A model generated the notes under the pieces. The model saw nothing but the letters and a program-made list of their open reading frames with translations. It was not told the origin of the DNA and searched no databases. Below are positions 44,094-61,938 of a stretch of DNA of 64,000 bases, in pieces. Each line of letters opens with the position of its first letter. The stretch's first letter is position 1. Both the position numbers and the translations under genes were made by a program. Source of the DNA: Amorphochlora amoebiformis (lineage: Eukaryota > Cercozoa > Chlorarachniophyceae); contig BAAHQB010000162.1 of assembly GCA_054601695.1 (NCBI GenBank), forward strand, positions 1 to 64,000, given 5' to 3'.

Positions 44094-44998
44094 CTGATAG
44101 ATCAGCTAAAGCCTAATCCTAATGTGAAACATGTTATCTGTTCGCCCCTTCCCGAACCTTAACATAATCCCAGTTATACTCTCCTTGAGCCAAACCTAAC
44201 CTATAGCAACCTAACCTATACTACAAGCTCATTCACGCCTAAACCAAATATTTAACATGTTATCTCCCTCTTCCAAAGGAGAAGATTTAAGGATAGAGTT
44301 AGAGGCTTTAGGCTTGAACAGAAATATAATTAGCAGTAACACGGTATTAGTACTAAGCTTGGGGTGTGGGTAAGGTAAGCTTAAGGTTAGGGTTAAGGTT
44401 TGAGCTTGAGATATCGAATTAGTTTTTAATGCTACTATTGGGCAAATTTAAGCGCAAACCCTAACTCCAAACCCAAAGTTTAACTTTAATGTGTCCAAAG
44501 TTACCTACTGTTCTCGCTGTTGGAGGTGGAGAAAGCGCACGTCCCGAATAGAAGAGAGAGAGAGAAAACAGGAGAGAAAACAAGAAGAAAGATTAACAGA
44601 TAAGTACCATCGGACTAGTTTAGAGGGTAGAAGAAGTGTTGGAAATGGAGAGGGAAGAGTATAAAGGGGAGGGGATGGAGGGGGTTACGGCTTGGCTTCG
44701 GCAGCACGTGGGGAATGGTTGAGAGTCGTGGTTAAAATTGGGAGGGAGTATAGAGGGAGGGGAGCGCAGGGTTTAGGGTTTGGGTTAAGCTACGTAAGGA
44801 AATTTTGAAACCTGTGATTAGAGTTAGAATAGGGTTTTGGAAGGACAGGTTTGCGTAGGAAAATAGAGAAAAAGAGACCTGAGAGCTCGAGCTTGACTTC
44901 CCCGTGATATTTTAGTTCGATTCCATTATGGGAGATGGTGCTGGGGCAATTGACAAGGATGTATCCCGATACTGTCTCCTGGTGTGGGTATACATAGT

Positions 44999-45064
<66 letters not shown>

Positions 45065-46562
45065 GCAATCTCTCTTTGAAAAAAATATACCAGTGCCAAG
45101 ACTTGTACGTACCTATGAAGGTGTAAAAAAATGCACATTTTTCAGAAATACGGTAACGTTTCACCCGTTCTCTCTCGAATCTTGACGTAAAAATTATATG
45201 CACAAAACGATATGTATTTAACAGTTTATCACTCACGTTTGGCTGGTATTCACACGTTTCTCTCAAGCCCTTAAACTGAACAAGAAGAGAGAAAAATTGA
45301 GGTTAAATCTCACAAAGCTTCCTATCAATTTACTTACTCTCCTTTAGGAAAAAGAGGTTAAAATCTCTGAAAGCCTGCGATCGATTTACTCATTCTCTTC
45401 CCCCCCCCCCCCCTCCGTCTCCTTTCAAGTCGGAGCAATCGCATAAATTCGCATCACCTCGAGTGTAATTGACATCTTGGTAGGCCACTATCGGGTATTA
45501 GATGTTATTCACGGGTACTGACGGATTATGCATAGCAAGCGTGACTAATCGTAAACAACGTGCACTGTGTACGTGATTAAATGTGACGTAACGAAGGATC
45601 ACAGAGGATCGTTTTAAACCTCTGATATTAGTAATTTAAGACACGTGTCCCCCAAGAATACCTAAATAGACATGGGTCTGACACGTGGGTTACTAACCAT
45701 CAAAAGAAGCTCGGGGGATTTCCTGGGGATGATCATGGAGAAGTTTAGGTAGAATTATGTGTAATAAGCATGCCCACCTTCAATGACATCACACCACAAC
45801 GTCCCTCGAATGTCCCACACAGAAAACGCTATCATACGCAGCACATGCCCGCCTTCGGGCTTCGAAGACGTTTGCTGCCATTCACTGAGAAACCAATTTT
45901 GCAGGACAAAATCCCACCTACCAATGCCCGGGCATAATTCTACGCACGGGCATAACTCCACAAGCACGCATGGGGACCAAGATGATGACCACGGGCACGA
46001 CGAACACGGCAATCATGATTCACACACCCATGCCGAGTCTCACGCGGCGATTGGCTACATGTTCACACCGGAGACACGGTCGGGAATGATATTCATCTCG
46101 GGCTAGGGTCTTTGTTATTCTATTCTAGGTACTATGAATAGGAAGGGAGGGTTGGCGAACATATTGACGTCTATTCGGTTCCGGAATAGGCAAGTCCACA
46201 TGTGCTTGGTTTTGTTATATATACATGAATATCTGCAAGCGAACTGGTAGTTGTACTTCACATCTTTGCCGATCTTTTATTTGAGCTCATGTTAGATTGG
46301 TGACAATGTTACATGTTTTGCTTACGATTAGGCTTATCTTGGCTATCTTCGTGTCGGCCTCGGTCTTTGCCGTGGCGATCGCACAGATCTGGTGGAGCTC
46401 GTCACTCTTGAGGCGAAAGAAGGCTGGTGTAGTTCGACAGAATGTTGACGTGAGTGCCTTCTCTCCATTTTTTACTTATCGTATCCGAGTGATAACTTTT
46501 GCAAGTTGATGCATTTTTGAAACAGTCTATATGTAAATGTATGTATACATCACAATTTAAAA

Positions 46563-46639
<77 letters not shown>

Positions 46640-46640
46640 A

Positions 46641-46677
<37 letters not shown>

Positions 46678-46682
46678 TATAT

Positions 46683-46754
<72 letters not shown>

Positions 46755-46831
46755 TATATATCAATTATATATATATATATATATATATATTATAACAGTG
46801 TACATATATAGATATATGTACATATGTATAC

Positions 46832-46894
<63 letters not shown>

Positions 46895-46897
46895 TAT

Positions 46898-46977
<80 letters not shown>

Positions 46978-46983
46978 TTATAT

Positions 46984-47041
<58 letters not shown>

Positions 47042-47057
47042 GATATATGCATATATT

Positions 47058-47155
<98 letters not shown>

Positions 47156-47185
47156 AATAAAATATATATAAATACACAAACATAA

Positions 47186-47249
<64 letters not shown>

Positions 47250-47301
47250 TTACATCTTGGTATTTATGCATGAATAATATACAAACATATACATATATAT
47301 T

Positions 47302-47389
<88 letters not shown>

Positions 47390-47593
47390 CATATATATAT
47401 ATATATATAATATATATAAATATATATATTTATATAATATAAACCCATATTTATCTTCACATGTTTTATAATATGAATAAAAACCAATCTTTTTCACAGA
47501 GGTTTCACTGGGAAACGATCATATTCTGCTTAGTGAGCATGCTGGTAATGACATATGTATAGATATTATATTTATATATATATACAGTATTAT

Positions 47594-47664
<71 letters not shown>

Positions 47665-47813
47665 ATAATATATATATATATATATGTATATATATGTACT
47701 TATACATACGTATATATATATATATTATATATGTATATATATACATATGTATATATATATTATATATAGTATGTTGTATATACATATATATGTATATATA
47801 TATATATGTATAT

Positions 47814-48167
<354 letters not shown>

Positions 48168-48299
48168 CTTTATACTTAAGTTAGTACAATAAATATATAT
48201 CATATATATATATATAAATTATAGATTATATATATATATGTTTTAATATATATATATTAATATATATATATATTATATATTTTGTACACACATCTTGAT

Positions 48300-48430
48300 G
48301 CACTACTAGAAGTACAATGATATAGATAGACCCAAAGTATAAATATATAATATGTATATATATATATCTCTATCAATGCATCGATTGCCGACGGCAAAAT
48401 ATGTGGGGTCGTGAGTATGGTAAATACTTA
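48300..48430 (+). pseudogene. E5 remnant in gene C with lost acceptor
   Basis: Gene A reads CCCAAAGTTAACTTAGCGC...TTAG|TGCGTC. Here it is CCCAAAGTATAAATATATAATATG, then TA repeat, rejoining at CTCTATCAATGCATCG. The retained part also has two non-synonymous changes (E to K, M to I) before the intact GTGAGT donor. Confidence 0.8.
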
Positions 48431-48675
48431 AACTGTGTTTTAATTTTTTACACACACCTTGAGTGTACTACTAATGAGCAAATAACCCACATACACACAT
48501 ACTAAAAATATATAATAATATATATATATATATATATATATATTAATAAATATATTATATATATATTTATATTATATATTATATATATATATATATATAT
48601 TCAAATATGTCATGTTCTGTATATATATATTATATATATTACATGTATATATGTATATATGTATATATGTATATA

Positions 48676-48715
<40 letters not shown>

Positions 48716-48964
48716 ATATAAGGATACGTACACATTTGATATACCTCCACAGGCTGTTTACCCGTTTTACATCGTATGTAAGTATTCTTTCTACCGAATT
48801 CTGTACTCAAAGGTACTTAATCTCAAACGAACTCTTAATCTCTCATTTCTCTGTACTGTTCTCTTGATCTCTCTCCGAGGGCCCACAATTCTCAATTTCT
48901 CCCGCCTCGCTCTTCCCCTGTACATATGTGTATATTATATATACATTGTATACATCGCACACTC

Positions 48965-48997
<33 letters not shown>

Positions 48998-49025
48998 TGA
49001 CTAAATATGTATTTTTACATATACA

Positions 49026-49109
<84 letters not shown>

Positions 49110-49444
49110 TGCAAGGCAATTCTTCTGAACGTCATGAAGCAATATCCCTTGTTCACAAAGATTTGCTACTACATGGTACAAAGCTGTAAACTTTTTATTG
49201 TATTAAGTTCTCATACATATGCACATATATATTTATATGTACATGTATATAATATATTATAATATTATATGTATGAAAATATGTATATATGTCGAGTAGT
49301 ATACAGCAATATAACCAAACACAGTATGATGAAATATAGTAAAATGTAACATAACATACTATATTTTGGTTTTTCATGGTATTAAAGTATCTGTTATATT
49401 AAAGTAATGCGTTATACATATATGCATATATGTTTTACACACAA

Positions 49445-49495
<51 letters not shown>

Positions 49496-49561
49496 ATATT
49501 GTAACAAAATATAATACTATTATGGTAATAATATAATATAATCTAGTATTTATGTAGTATA

Positions 49562-49607
<46 letters not shown>

Positions 49608-49773
49608 CATACATTGAACAGTATGTAGAATACAAATGTAACAATTTACATCAGACCCACTATGTCTCAGTGCCTGTGTTGGTCGGCTTTATGGTACCGT
49701 TTCACTCTAAGAATAAAGAAAGAAAATACGAGATACATCTATGTACACACACACACACATATATATGTATAAC

Positions 49774-49831
<58 letters not shown>

Positions 49832-49833
49832 AC

Positions 49834-49954
<121 letters not shown>

Positions 49955-50287
49955 TTATATATATATATATATATATATGCGTATGTAGTATGCACGCTTT
50001 TTTATCCATGCTTTACACGTGTGTTTTAAAATTGAGAGAAGGGACAGTGAGAGTGAGACCGAAAGGGTGAGTGAGTGAGAGAGAGAGATAGAGAGAGCTC
50101 TTCTTCTCTTAATTTCGACTCTCCTTATATCGCTCCTTCTCAGGATCCCTTTCTGTCTCTGTTCACTTCTTGTATTTGGCTGTGTCTTATCAGTTGAACA
50201 GATGTCAATACTGTCTTCAAATATGTTGTTTTTACACCAAAATGTATGAATATGCATAAAATGTAACATACAGGTATACGTGTATCC

Positions 50288-50378
<91 letters not shown>

Positions 50379-50453
50379 TTATATATTATGTATGTGTGTA
50401 TACACACCCACACACACACACGCACACATTTTTATTTATGTATATGTTATATA

Positions 50454-50517
<64 letters not shown>

Positions 50518-50748
50518 CATTATACATACAGATTGGTGATCTTGTACTACTACGACCAGACCTTATCGAAATTCCTGGCGGGTATATATACATATATTAT
50601 ATGTATGTAGATATATTTATATATGCATATCAATGCATAAGTATCCATATATACATACATCTAAATATAAAATATATATATATATATATTTATAATATAT
50701 ATAAATATATATACATACATATATATATATTTATTGTATATATAACAC

Positions 50749-50787
<39 letters not shown>

Positions 50788-50796
50788 TAAAATATG

Positions 50797-50863
<67 letters not shown>

Positions 50864-51058
50864 ATAAATACAGGCCATAAGTGGATTTACATATTGTATC
50901 AAAGTATTTATATTAAATTTTATATATTTTACAATAGTACCAATATATAAAATATATACATATATATATATATATACATATACATACACACACATATATA
51001 TATATATATTATATATTATACTACATATTTATCATATATACATATATAATATATATAA

Positions 51059-51145
<87 letters not shown>

Positions 51146-51169
51146 CATATTTATAATATATTTAGACAC

Positions 51170-51224
<55 letters not shown>

Positions 51225-51281
51225 TATTTATCTACATACAGCTGAATACAGGTATGTTATATATATATATATATATACATG

Positions 51282-51367
<86 letters not shown>

Positions 51368-51461
51368 GCATATATATATATATATATATAGATATAATAT
51401 GTATATATTTAAATATATACATAAATATATACCTATATATATATATATTTATATAAATATA

Positions 51462-51495
<34 letters not shown>

Positions 51496-51590
51496 TATAT
51501 ATACATATGTATCAGAGATTTTTGCATTGCGCATTGTAAATTTAGCCATGGATCAGGACATTTAGTAGTAACTCTGACGGTAATTATATG

Positions 51591-51638
<48 letters not shown>

Positions 51639-51696
51639 GTGCTTATTCAAATTTATATGATATATTAATATGTAATCATGCACATGTGTGTTCTAT

Positions 51697-51760
<64 letters not shown>

Positions 51761-52106
51761 GTATATATGTATATACATTTACATATACATATATATATAT
51801 ATAAATATCTATATATACATATGTACATATAAATATATATATAATTTACATACTATATATATATATATATATATATATTACTGTAAATACAATATATATA
51901 TCTCATTTCATGTATTTTTCTATTTTTTTATTCAATACATGTACTTGCAAAATTTCTATATATATATATAACATAATATAAATATATAATAATATATATA
52001 TATATATAATACAAATAAAATATTAATATATATATATTATATAAATTATATATATGAATATAAAATATTAATTATTAATAAGTAAAGAATAAATATTGAT
52101 ACATAT

Positions 52107-52142
<36 letters not shown>

Positions 52143-52145
52143 GCA

Positions 52146-52230
<85 letters not shown>

Positions 52231-52763
52231 TTTAAAAATTTACATGTTTATATCTAGATGCATGTATATATGTACATATATAAATATAGATATAAACTAT
52301 GCATTGACACATATGTAACATACAGACCACATCTGTTGTGGATATATTCATTAACATTACAACTGTCGTCCTATTAGCGCTTCCTGTGATCGGGTAAATC
52401 GAAATAGACTAAGTCCCCTTCCCTTCTTGGCCCATCTCACACTTTAACTTTCAATCTTCCTACAGACCTCTGTGTTCCTTTTTTAGTTCGCATTTTCTTT
52501 TTGCTTTTCATTTTCTCTTCTCTCTCTCTTTCTCTCTCTCTGTCTCGTCTCTCTTTCTCTCTCTCTGTCTCTCTTTCTCTCTCTCTCTCTCTCATTTTCT
52601 CTCTTTCTCTCTGTGCGTGTCCTTAGATATCTCGGTGTCAATGTATTTTACTTTTGTATAATATTCTATCATAATTAACGACTTATAAATATATATTGAT
52701 GTGTGCGTTTTGTTATAGAATGTATTTACATATGTACAGATATAATATATATATATATATAAT

Positions 52764-52830
<67 letters not shown>

Positions 52831-52892
52831 TAGAACGGAATACCTCAAGTTTACGGCAACCATTTCCTTCGTAGGAGGTATGTAGAATATGT

Positions 52893-52930
<38 letters not shown>

Positions 52931-53144
52931 GTACATATGCATATTTCTATATCTATGTATTACAAATTTAATAAAATAACAATATTACCAGCAGTGATAA
53001 TGATATCGTACACTCTGTACACCGTTGTATAATAATACACAGTATTCTATATATATATATATATATATATTATATACGGATATGCCAATATATATATATA
53101 TATATATATAGATATATGTATATATATAATACACATACACATAC

Positions 53145-53178
<34 letters not shown>

Positions 53179-53378
53179 GTATATTTATATATATATATAT
53201 ATATATATATACGTACCTAAATATGCATATGTATAGATACATATATCTAGTCGATGTGTATATATTATATGTGTATATTTCATATATATACATATATATA
53301 TATATATATGCATATATATATATATATATATATATATAAGTTTATATATTATGATGTGCCTATATTTGAATATAATAT

Positions 53379-53441
53379 CATTCTTGACTGCATCCTCAAC
53401 CGTGGTCATACTGATCACGCGGTTTACATGCTTCGAGAGCG
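53379..53441 (+). pseudogene. E15 remnant in gene C
   Basis: ATATAATAT|C replaces ATATAATAG|C, and GGATTTACACTGC has become GGTTTACATGC. The loss of two bases shifts the frame. It lies inside the same conserved flank as A and B, so identity is certain. Confidence 0.82.
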
Positions 53442-53449
53442 GTATAATG

Positions 53450-53521
<72 letters not shown>

Positions 53522-53605
53522 GCATATATATATATATATATATACGCATATATATATATATATATACATATATAATACATGTATATATACAAACATATAT
53601 ATACA

Positions 53606-53638
<33 letters not shown>

Positions 53639-53730
53639 AGAGAGAGAGAGAGAGAGAGGAGGGAAAGAAAGTGAGGAGAGAGGGAGAGAATAATAGAGAG
53701 AAAAGAGGGTATATACATAGATATAAATAG

Positions 53731-53764
<34 letters not shown>

Positions 53765-53942
53765 ACATTATAAATATATTAACATCCATATGTATATATA
53801 TATATATACATATATATATACATATATATGTATGTATAATTTGGATATATGTGAGTAAATTATCGATTCCACGCACATTGGTGTGATACATCATAAATAC
53901 AAATACAATTAAGATTCTATTACATGTATCTGCTGTATATAC

Positions 53943-53988
<46 letters not shown>

Positions 53989-54045
53989 TTCTTTATTTAT
54001 ACATATAATTATAGATATAATACAAATGGTATATACATGTATACA

Positions 54046-54085
<40 letters not shown>

Positions 54086-54106
54086 GTTTGTATATGTATA
54101 TATAAT

Positions 54107-55092
<986 letters not shown>

Positions 55093-55169
55093 AATATCTA
55101 TCATTGTATATAATATATATATATATATATATACATGTATACACACACACATATATATATATATATAAA

Positions 55170-55203
<34 letters not shown>

Positions 55204-55290
55204 ATGTAGATAAAATTTGTATCTATATATGCATATGCATATATTTGTGTATTATATTGAAATGTCTTTTAGTCTGCGTGCAAAAACAAA

Positions 55291-55336
<46 letters not shown>

Positions 55337-55495
55337 AAATATATATTAAACAAACATATACATATATATTTATATATATATATATATAATATATTACACA
55401 AACATATACATATACACTAAATATATATATGTATATACACACATATATATATATATATATATTTATTTTTATTTATACATATATATATATATATG

Positions 55496-55546
<51 letters not shown>

Positions 55547-55972
55547 TTTTGTGAGTGGGGTAGTGTCCTTTAAAATGTCCAAATCTTACTCCTTTTTATC
55601 TCTTTTCTTTTGTTTTCTTTCACCTTTATTGGCTGTTGTTTGTGATATACCCTTGCCTTAGATTAGGAATAAGAAAACTGTCCCACAAACATCCCAGGTT
55701 CGAGTGTGCAATATGTTCTATATATATATATATATTGTATAATCATGTATATATATGTATATATATACACATATATGTTTGTATCAAAAATATGCGTTAA
55801 TATATTATCATTACTATTCCGATTATCTTTTGCTATTATTTTAAGTATTATTATTACTAATGTTACTATTATTCCTGACATACTGATGTTTTAATATTAT
55901 TATTATAATGGATGCTGTTATTGCTTGTTATTAGAGAGAGAGGGAGAAAAATATAGAGAGAGGGAGGGAACG

Positions 55973-56005
<33 letters not shown>

Positions 56006-56090
56006 TCTATATATATATATATATATATATATATGGGTGTGTATGTTAACAAATAATTTACTAAACAAATGTACAATATATACATATATT

Positions 56091-56133
<43 letters not shown>

Positions 56134-56167
56134 CTATTAACTTTATATATTTATATATATTTTTATA

Positions 56168-56199
<32 letters not shown>

Positions 56200-56200
56200 A

Positions 56201-56239
<39 letters not shown>

Positions 56240-56381
56240 TAATATTTATATATATATATGTATATATATATTATATATATATATATATACTTGTTTAGGA
56301 TAACAACTCCACCAAACAACACGGCCAACGATCCACAGTAGGACTTATATATTTGATTTACCGTGTATGTCTAATTATGCA

Positions 56382-56413
<32 letters not shown>

Positions 56414-56425
56414 CGTATTTAACAT

Positions 56426-56467
<42 letters not shown>

Positions 56468-56528
56468 TATCTACATGATTAAAAAAACATGTAGTATATC
56501 TCTATATATTATACCTATATATAAATAA

Positions 56529-56603
<75 letters not shown>

Positions 56604-56613
56604 GTACATATAC

Positions 56614-56684
<71 letters not shown>

Positions 56685-56824
56685 GTTCTATGATAACGAG
56701 TATATACATACCGAAACAAATCTAACCAATAAATACAAAGATATACCCATAATTATATATATATATATATTTATATATATAATATATATATCTATATATA
56801 TTTCTTGATATATAAATATATATA

Positions 56825-56895
<71 letters not shown>

Positions 56896-56938
56896 AAATA
56901 TACATATATATATATATATATTATATATATATACATAT

Positions 56939-57031
<93 letters not shown>

Positions 57032-57324
57032 TATATTCATACATATATTTACAATATATACATATATATATATATATGTAGTATATATATATATATATAT
57101 GTAATGTGTATAAACATCTACATATGTATATATGTATATATATATATAAGTATATATATATATATATATAATATTTAAAAAGCGAGTTTATGGTGCCGGG
57201 ACTAATTCTAAGAAGGCCAGTTGGTAATAAACATACCATTAATCTAGACCATATGTGTAAGTATATGAAAACGTATAAATAACATTAATCTAAACTATAT
57301 ATATATATATATATATGCATATAT

Positions 57325-57449
<125 letters not shown>

Positions 57450-57528
57450 ATATATCAGTGCCCGTGTGCAAAAATATGTATGTATACAATTTTTTGCATA
57501 TAAATTTATCTAACTATGTATACGTGCT

Positions 57529-57585
<57 letters not shown>

Positions 57586-57661
57586 CGTGTGTGTGTGTGT
57601 ATGTGTGTAAATATGTTTTCTTTGTATTTACATATAATTTTATCTAACTATCTACACGGTT

Positions 57662-57738
<77 letters not shown>

Positions 57739-58010
57739 AATATATATATATATATGTATATATATACATATATATATAAATTATAGATATATATATATAT
57801 GTGTGTGTGTGTGTATATATAACTAAATATAACTTATTTGAACATACATTACATACTTCTCCAGCGGAATTCAACAAAAGCATTCAAGAAAGATTTCTGG
57901 TGGCATAGTTAACGGAACGAACATACCTGGAAGGTCAGCTACGGGGAACTTATTAGACTGAAGCTGAGCGTTAAAGGGGTTAAGATTAAGATTATGATTA
58001 CGGTGATGGA

Positions 58011-58052
<42 letters not shown>

Positions 58053-58185
58053 ATATATATATATATGTATATATATTCTACAGTGACAACAAGAGCCGAA
58101 TGGACAACCCGAGTGTGACTGTCCTGGATAAGTAATTCTTTTTAAAATATTTTAAAATGACTAGTGACTGCACAGCATGGATATG

Positions 58186-58246
<61 letters not shown>

Positions 58247-58325
58247 TTATATATGCATATGTATATGTATATATGCCCATTAAATATATATGTGTGTATA
58301 TACATATATATATAAATATATATTG

Positions 58326-58368
<43 letters not shown>

Positions 58369-58451
58369 TTATATTTATATGTATGTACGTACATATACAT
58401 TTATGCATACATACATGTACGTGCATACATACATATGTGGACACACACATG

Positions 58452-58496
<45 letters not shown>

Positions 58497-58636
58497 TTGT
58501 TAATGCAAACGGATGCTATATAGCTACTCAACTGCTGGTAGATACGGTCGTTTGACATGGAATAAAACTAGTTTATACCACCTCAAGAGTTCATTGACTA
58601 TTACCGTAGTGTATATGGATATATAGATATATTGAT

Positions 58637-58676
<40 letters not shown>

Positions 58677-58690
58677 GTATTTTATATATA

Positions 58691-58739
<49 letters not shown>

Positions 58740-58801
58740 ATTATATATGTATATATATATATATATTCGCTCAGAATTCACTATTGATATATATACATAT
58801 C

Positions 58802-58841
<40 letters not shown>

Positions 58842-58960
58842 TAATATATATGTATGTACATTTATGTACCTCCCATCTAGTGTCCCCAAAGACCGAAACG
58901 ACATCCAATTTCCTGCTGGATCACCCAGGTAATGCTTTCCGAAGAGTTTCAAAATCATAC

Positions 58961-58998
<38 letters not shown>

Positions 58999-59240
58999 AC
59001 GTATATGTATATATATATATATATATGTATCTATATATTTTATATATATGTGTGTATATATATTTGTAAATATATATATATATATGTATATATATATATG
59101 TATATATATATATAATATCAATGTATGTATAGGTGCATGGTATATATGTATATATATATGTATATACAATATACATATATATATATATATATACATATAT
59201 TGTTCAGAAATGTCATATTTATATATATATATATATAAAT

Positions 59241-59288
<48 letters not shown>

Positions 59289-59818
59289 ATATAATATATC
59301 AATGTATTTATAGATGCATGGTATATATGTATATATGTATACATACGTATACACATAATATATGTATATATATATTGTTCAGAAATGCCATATTTCTATA
59401 TATATATATATATATACATATATACATATATATATATAAATATAAATATGTATATATATATATATATATATACATATATATACTCATAATAAATAGACAT
59501 ATATACACACGCACATATATATATATATATATATATATGAATATATAGTATGTAGCTAAAGAAAGCGATAGAGAGAGAGAGAGGGAGAGGGAGAGGGGAG
59601 AGGAAAAAAAAAGAAAGTAGAAGAGAGAGAGAAAAGGGAGAGAGAATGAGAGGATGAGAATATCATTTATTTCCAGAAGCAACTCCTCCGCGGCCCTGAG
59701 GTTCAAACCCATGAATTCTGGACTACACAGCATAGATTCTACGGCTGAACACGATTCCCCCGACTCCAAGAAACTCCTCAAATCAAAAGATGACCGAGGT
59801 CGCGTCGCTAGCCTGTGA

Positions 59819-60646
59819 ATTTGCCTCCCATTCCCTGCGACGAGTCAGTCGTCTGTTAACTGTTCTTAGTTCTTAGGTCAGATCATGGACGAGTAGGTGT
59901 AGATAACGTTATTAATTCTTGTGAATTAAGTGTACTAGATAAGATACTATCCATACTTGAAATTTATCGTTATAAAAATGTAAACGTCGGATAAAAGCAT
60001 GTACTAGGTACATTTAAAAGTTCATTACCGGTAAAAACTAAAGACCTTGTTAAGTAGCGATGTTCGCGGATTCTGATTGATCGATTTCAGTTAGTAGTAC
60101 TTATAATCGTAAATTAACTCTGTCAGAATCGATGCCTGAATGATAAAATTCGCCTTAAATTATTAAATAATTTAATATATATACATATACATATACATGT
60201 ATGTATCATAATTATTACATGTAATATAATATTAAAATTCAGCGCTATATTTATATAGTGCATGACAGTCTCAGGCATTATTAATTATTACTCACCGTTT
60301 GGGTACATGTATTATAAATTTTATATAATAATTAAAAATTATATATTTAATATTAAATTAAATTTCTGAAGTTTATAATAAATTATTCACTAGTAAAATT
60401 ACCGACGGTATATATTTATCTAGATTTTTAATAATATGATTCATCATGTAATAATACTGTAATAAATTATATGTCGATATCATGATATTTAATATTATAT
60501 ATCAGACTGTATAATATATATATATATATATATACATGTATATATATATATATAGTATATGATGTACACAGTATTGTATTTGTTTAGTATAATTTATTAT
60601 ACAACCTAAATAATATTATTACATATTTAATTATATACATATGTAC

Positions 60647-60679
<33 letters not shown>

Positions 60680-60753
60680 CATATATATATATAACATATA
60701 ATATATATAATATATATATATATATTTAATATATATATATATCTATATATATA

Positions 60754-60807
<54 letters not shown>

Positions 60808-60880
60808 GTATATACATTATGCATTTATATGTATATATTGAAGTTAATGTAAAAGAAATATTTTAATATAGGTAAACATT
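59819..60880. other. 3' flank of gene C and AT-rich spacer
   Basis: 59819-60040 matches the 3' flanks of A and B (the GACGAGTCAGTCGTC inverted repeat, then TTAGTTCTTAGGTCAGATC). From about 60045 it becomes a different AT-rich sequence with a (TTA)n run at about 60757-60780 and short TA arrays. I see no gene in it. Confidence 0.6.
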
Positions 60881-61087
60881 AGCACCTTTGAACACATGTA
60901 CACCCGCAAACTTAACACAATTTATGTTTATTATAACTGAGACTACTATTTTTTCTCGTCTCATGGAGATTTTCTAGATTTTTATGATTGATGATTTCGC
61001 AAATTTTAATTTTGGCAACCGCATTAGCACCTTTGAACACGTGTACACCCGCAAACTTAACACAATTTATGTTTATTATAACTGAAG
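60880..61087. repeat. Two direct repeats of about 65 bp flanking a piece of the local intergenic unit
   Basis: ATTAGCACCTTTGAACAC...TTATTATAACTGA occurs at about 60880-60943 and 61023-61086 with one visible difference (CATGTAC/CGTGTAC). The roughly 80 nt between them (TACTATTTTTTCTCGTCTCATGGAG...GGCAACCGC) matches 37425-37490 and 20540-20612. It looks like a fragment of local DNA placed inside a duplicated target. Confidence 0.75.
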
Positions 61088-61186
61088 TAACGCAGCCGTT
61101 TTCTTCTTGTAGCGACCGACAGCTGCGAACTATACATGATTTTTGAGTGCCACTAGAAATTCCCTGTAAAGTATCTTCCTTCTCTT

Positions 61187-61500
61187 TAATCTTCTTGAAC
61201 CAGAAGCCAACGAACTGGTCGAGCTTCAAAAGCGTGTACTCTCGCGGTGCGTATTCCTCTGGAATTGGAACTGAAAATTCCACCTCAATGGGGGGCAAGG
61301 GCTTCTCTTTTAGTTTCACGAACCCTGACTTGGCTTGAGCGAAAATACTTGGAGGGAGCTTCCTTAGCATATCCGCAACAGGAGGTGAGATGATCTTCCT
61401 CACGTGAACCATGCGAATGGCGTTTTTTACCGTTAGCTTCATAGAAGTGTTGTTATTGCCCTTGGCAAGCTTGAGAAGTTCCTCTTCTGAAAGCTCAGCT
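61187..61500 (-). CDS. Minus-strand ORF piece, unknown function
   Basis: Read from the minus strand, this opens with AELSEEELLKLAKGNNNTSM, continues with KNAIRMVHVRKIISPPVADM, and reaches LDQFVGFWFKKIKEKEDTLQ at about 61187. Beyond that it enters DNA shared with the local intergenic unit, so the remaining codons to the stop at about 60912 are probably not original. Base composition is gene-like, with Pro- and Lys-rich stretches. I do not recognise a domain. It is probably the 3' part of the same gene as 61495-61938, separated by a frameshifting duplication. Confidence 0.45.
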
Positions 61501-61645
61501 CAACCCGTCGACGGTAGCACCAGCGAGTTCGGAGCTGCAGTGTAGGTAGAAGGGGGGGTCAAACGCTTGTGCAGAAATATCTTTGATGTGTTGCAGTTTC
61601 TTCTCATTGGCAAGCTTGAGAAGTTCCTCTTCTGAAAGCTCAGCT
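61462..61645. repeat. 39-nt direct repeat, 145 nt apart
   Basis: TTGGCAAGCTTGAGAAGTTCC... ending CAGCT is at 61462-61500 and again at 61607-61645. Both copies encode AELSEEELLKLA on the minus strand. The spacing of 145 nt is not a multiple of three, so the duplication breaks one ORF into two. Confidence 0.85.
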
Positions 61646-61938
61646 GCAGACGGTTTACTCGCAGCCGCAGCCGGCGCCGGCTCCGGGTAGCTATCCGCAT
61701 CTGGTACGTCCATAAGACTTTTTTCCTTACGCGGCTGCTTTCCTAGTCGACCATCATCATTGTCATCAGCATTTCGCTTGCGATATGAATCATATGATGA
61801 CCCAAAGTTCTTCACCATCGTGAGAGTCACGTTTGGAAACGCTGGCAGGATCATGGTTTCCCATATGTGTTTCCACATGTGGGCTTTGGCCTGCTCAGGG
61901 ACGGTTTTAATGGGTAACGCACAGTGATTTATGCAAGT
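61495..61938 (-). CDS. Minus-strand ORF, unknown function, probably broken
   Basis: The open frame begins before the Met at 61876-61878 (preceding codons read ALPIKTVPEQAKAH). It encodes MWKHIWETMILPAFPNVTLT, a basic/acidic stretch (RKRNADDNDDGRLGKQPRKE), an Ala/Pro-rich linker and AELSEEELLKLANEKKLQHI, and ends in TGA just after ATVDGLS. The last part repeats the start of the next minus-strand ORF through a 39-nt duplication offset by 145 nt. No family is recognised. Possibilities are a host gene fragment or an accessory ORF of a transposon. Confidence 0.5.
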   Translation of the reverse strand, partial: TCINHCALPIKTVPEQAKAHMWKHIWETMILPAFPNVTLTMVKNFGSSYDSYRKRNADDNDDGRLGKQPRKEKSLMDVPDADSYPEPAPAAAASKPSAAELSEEELLKLANEKKLQHIKDISAQAFDPPFYLHCSSELAGATVDGLS

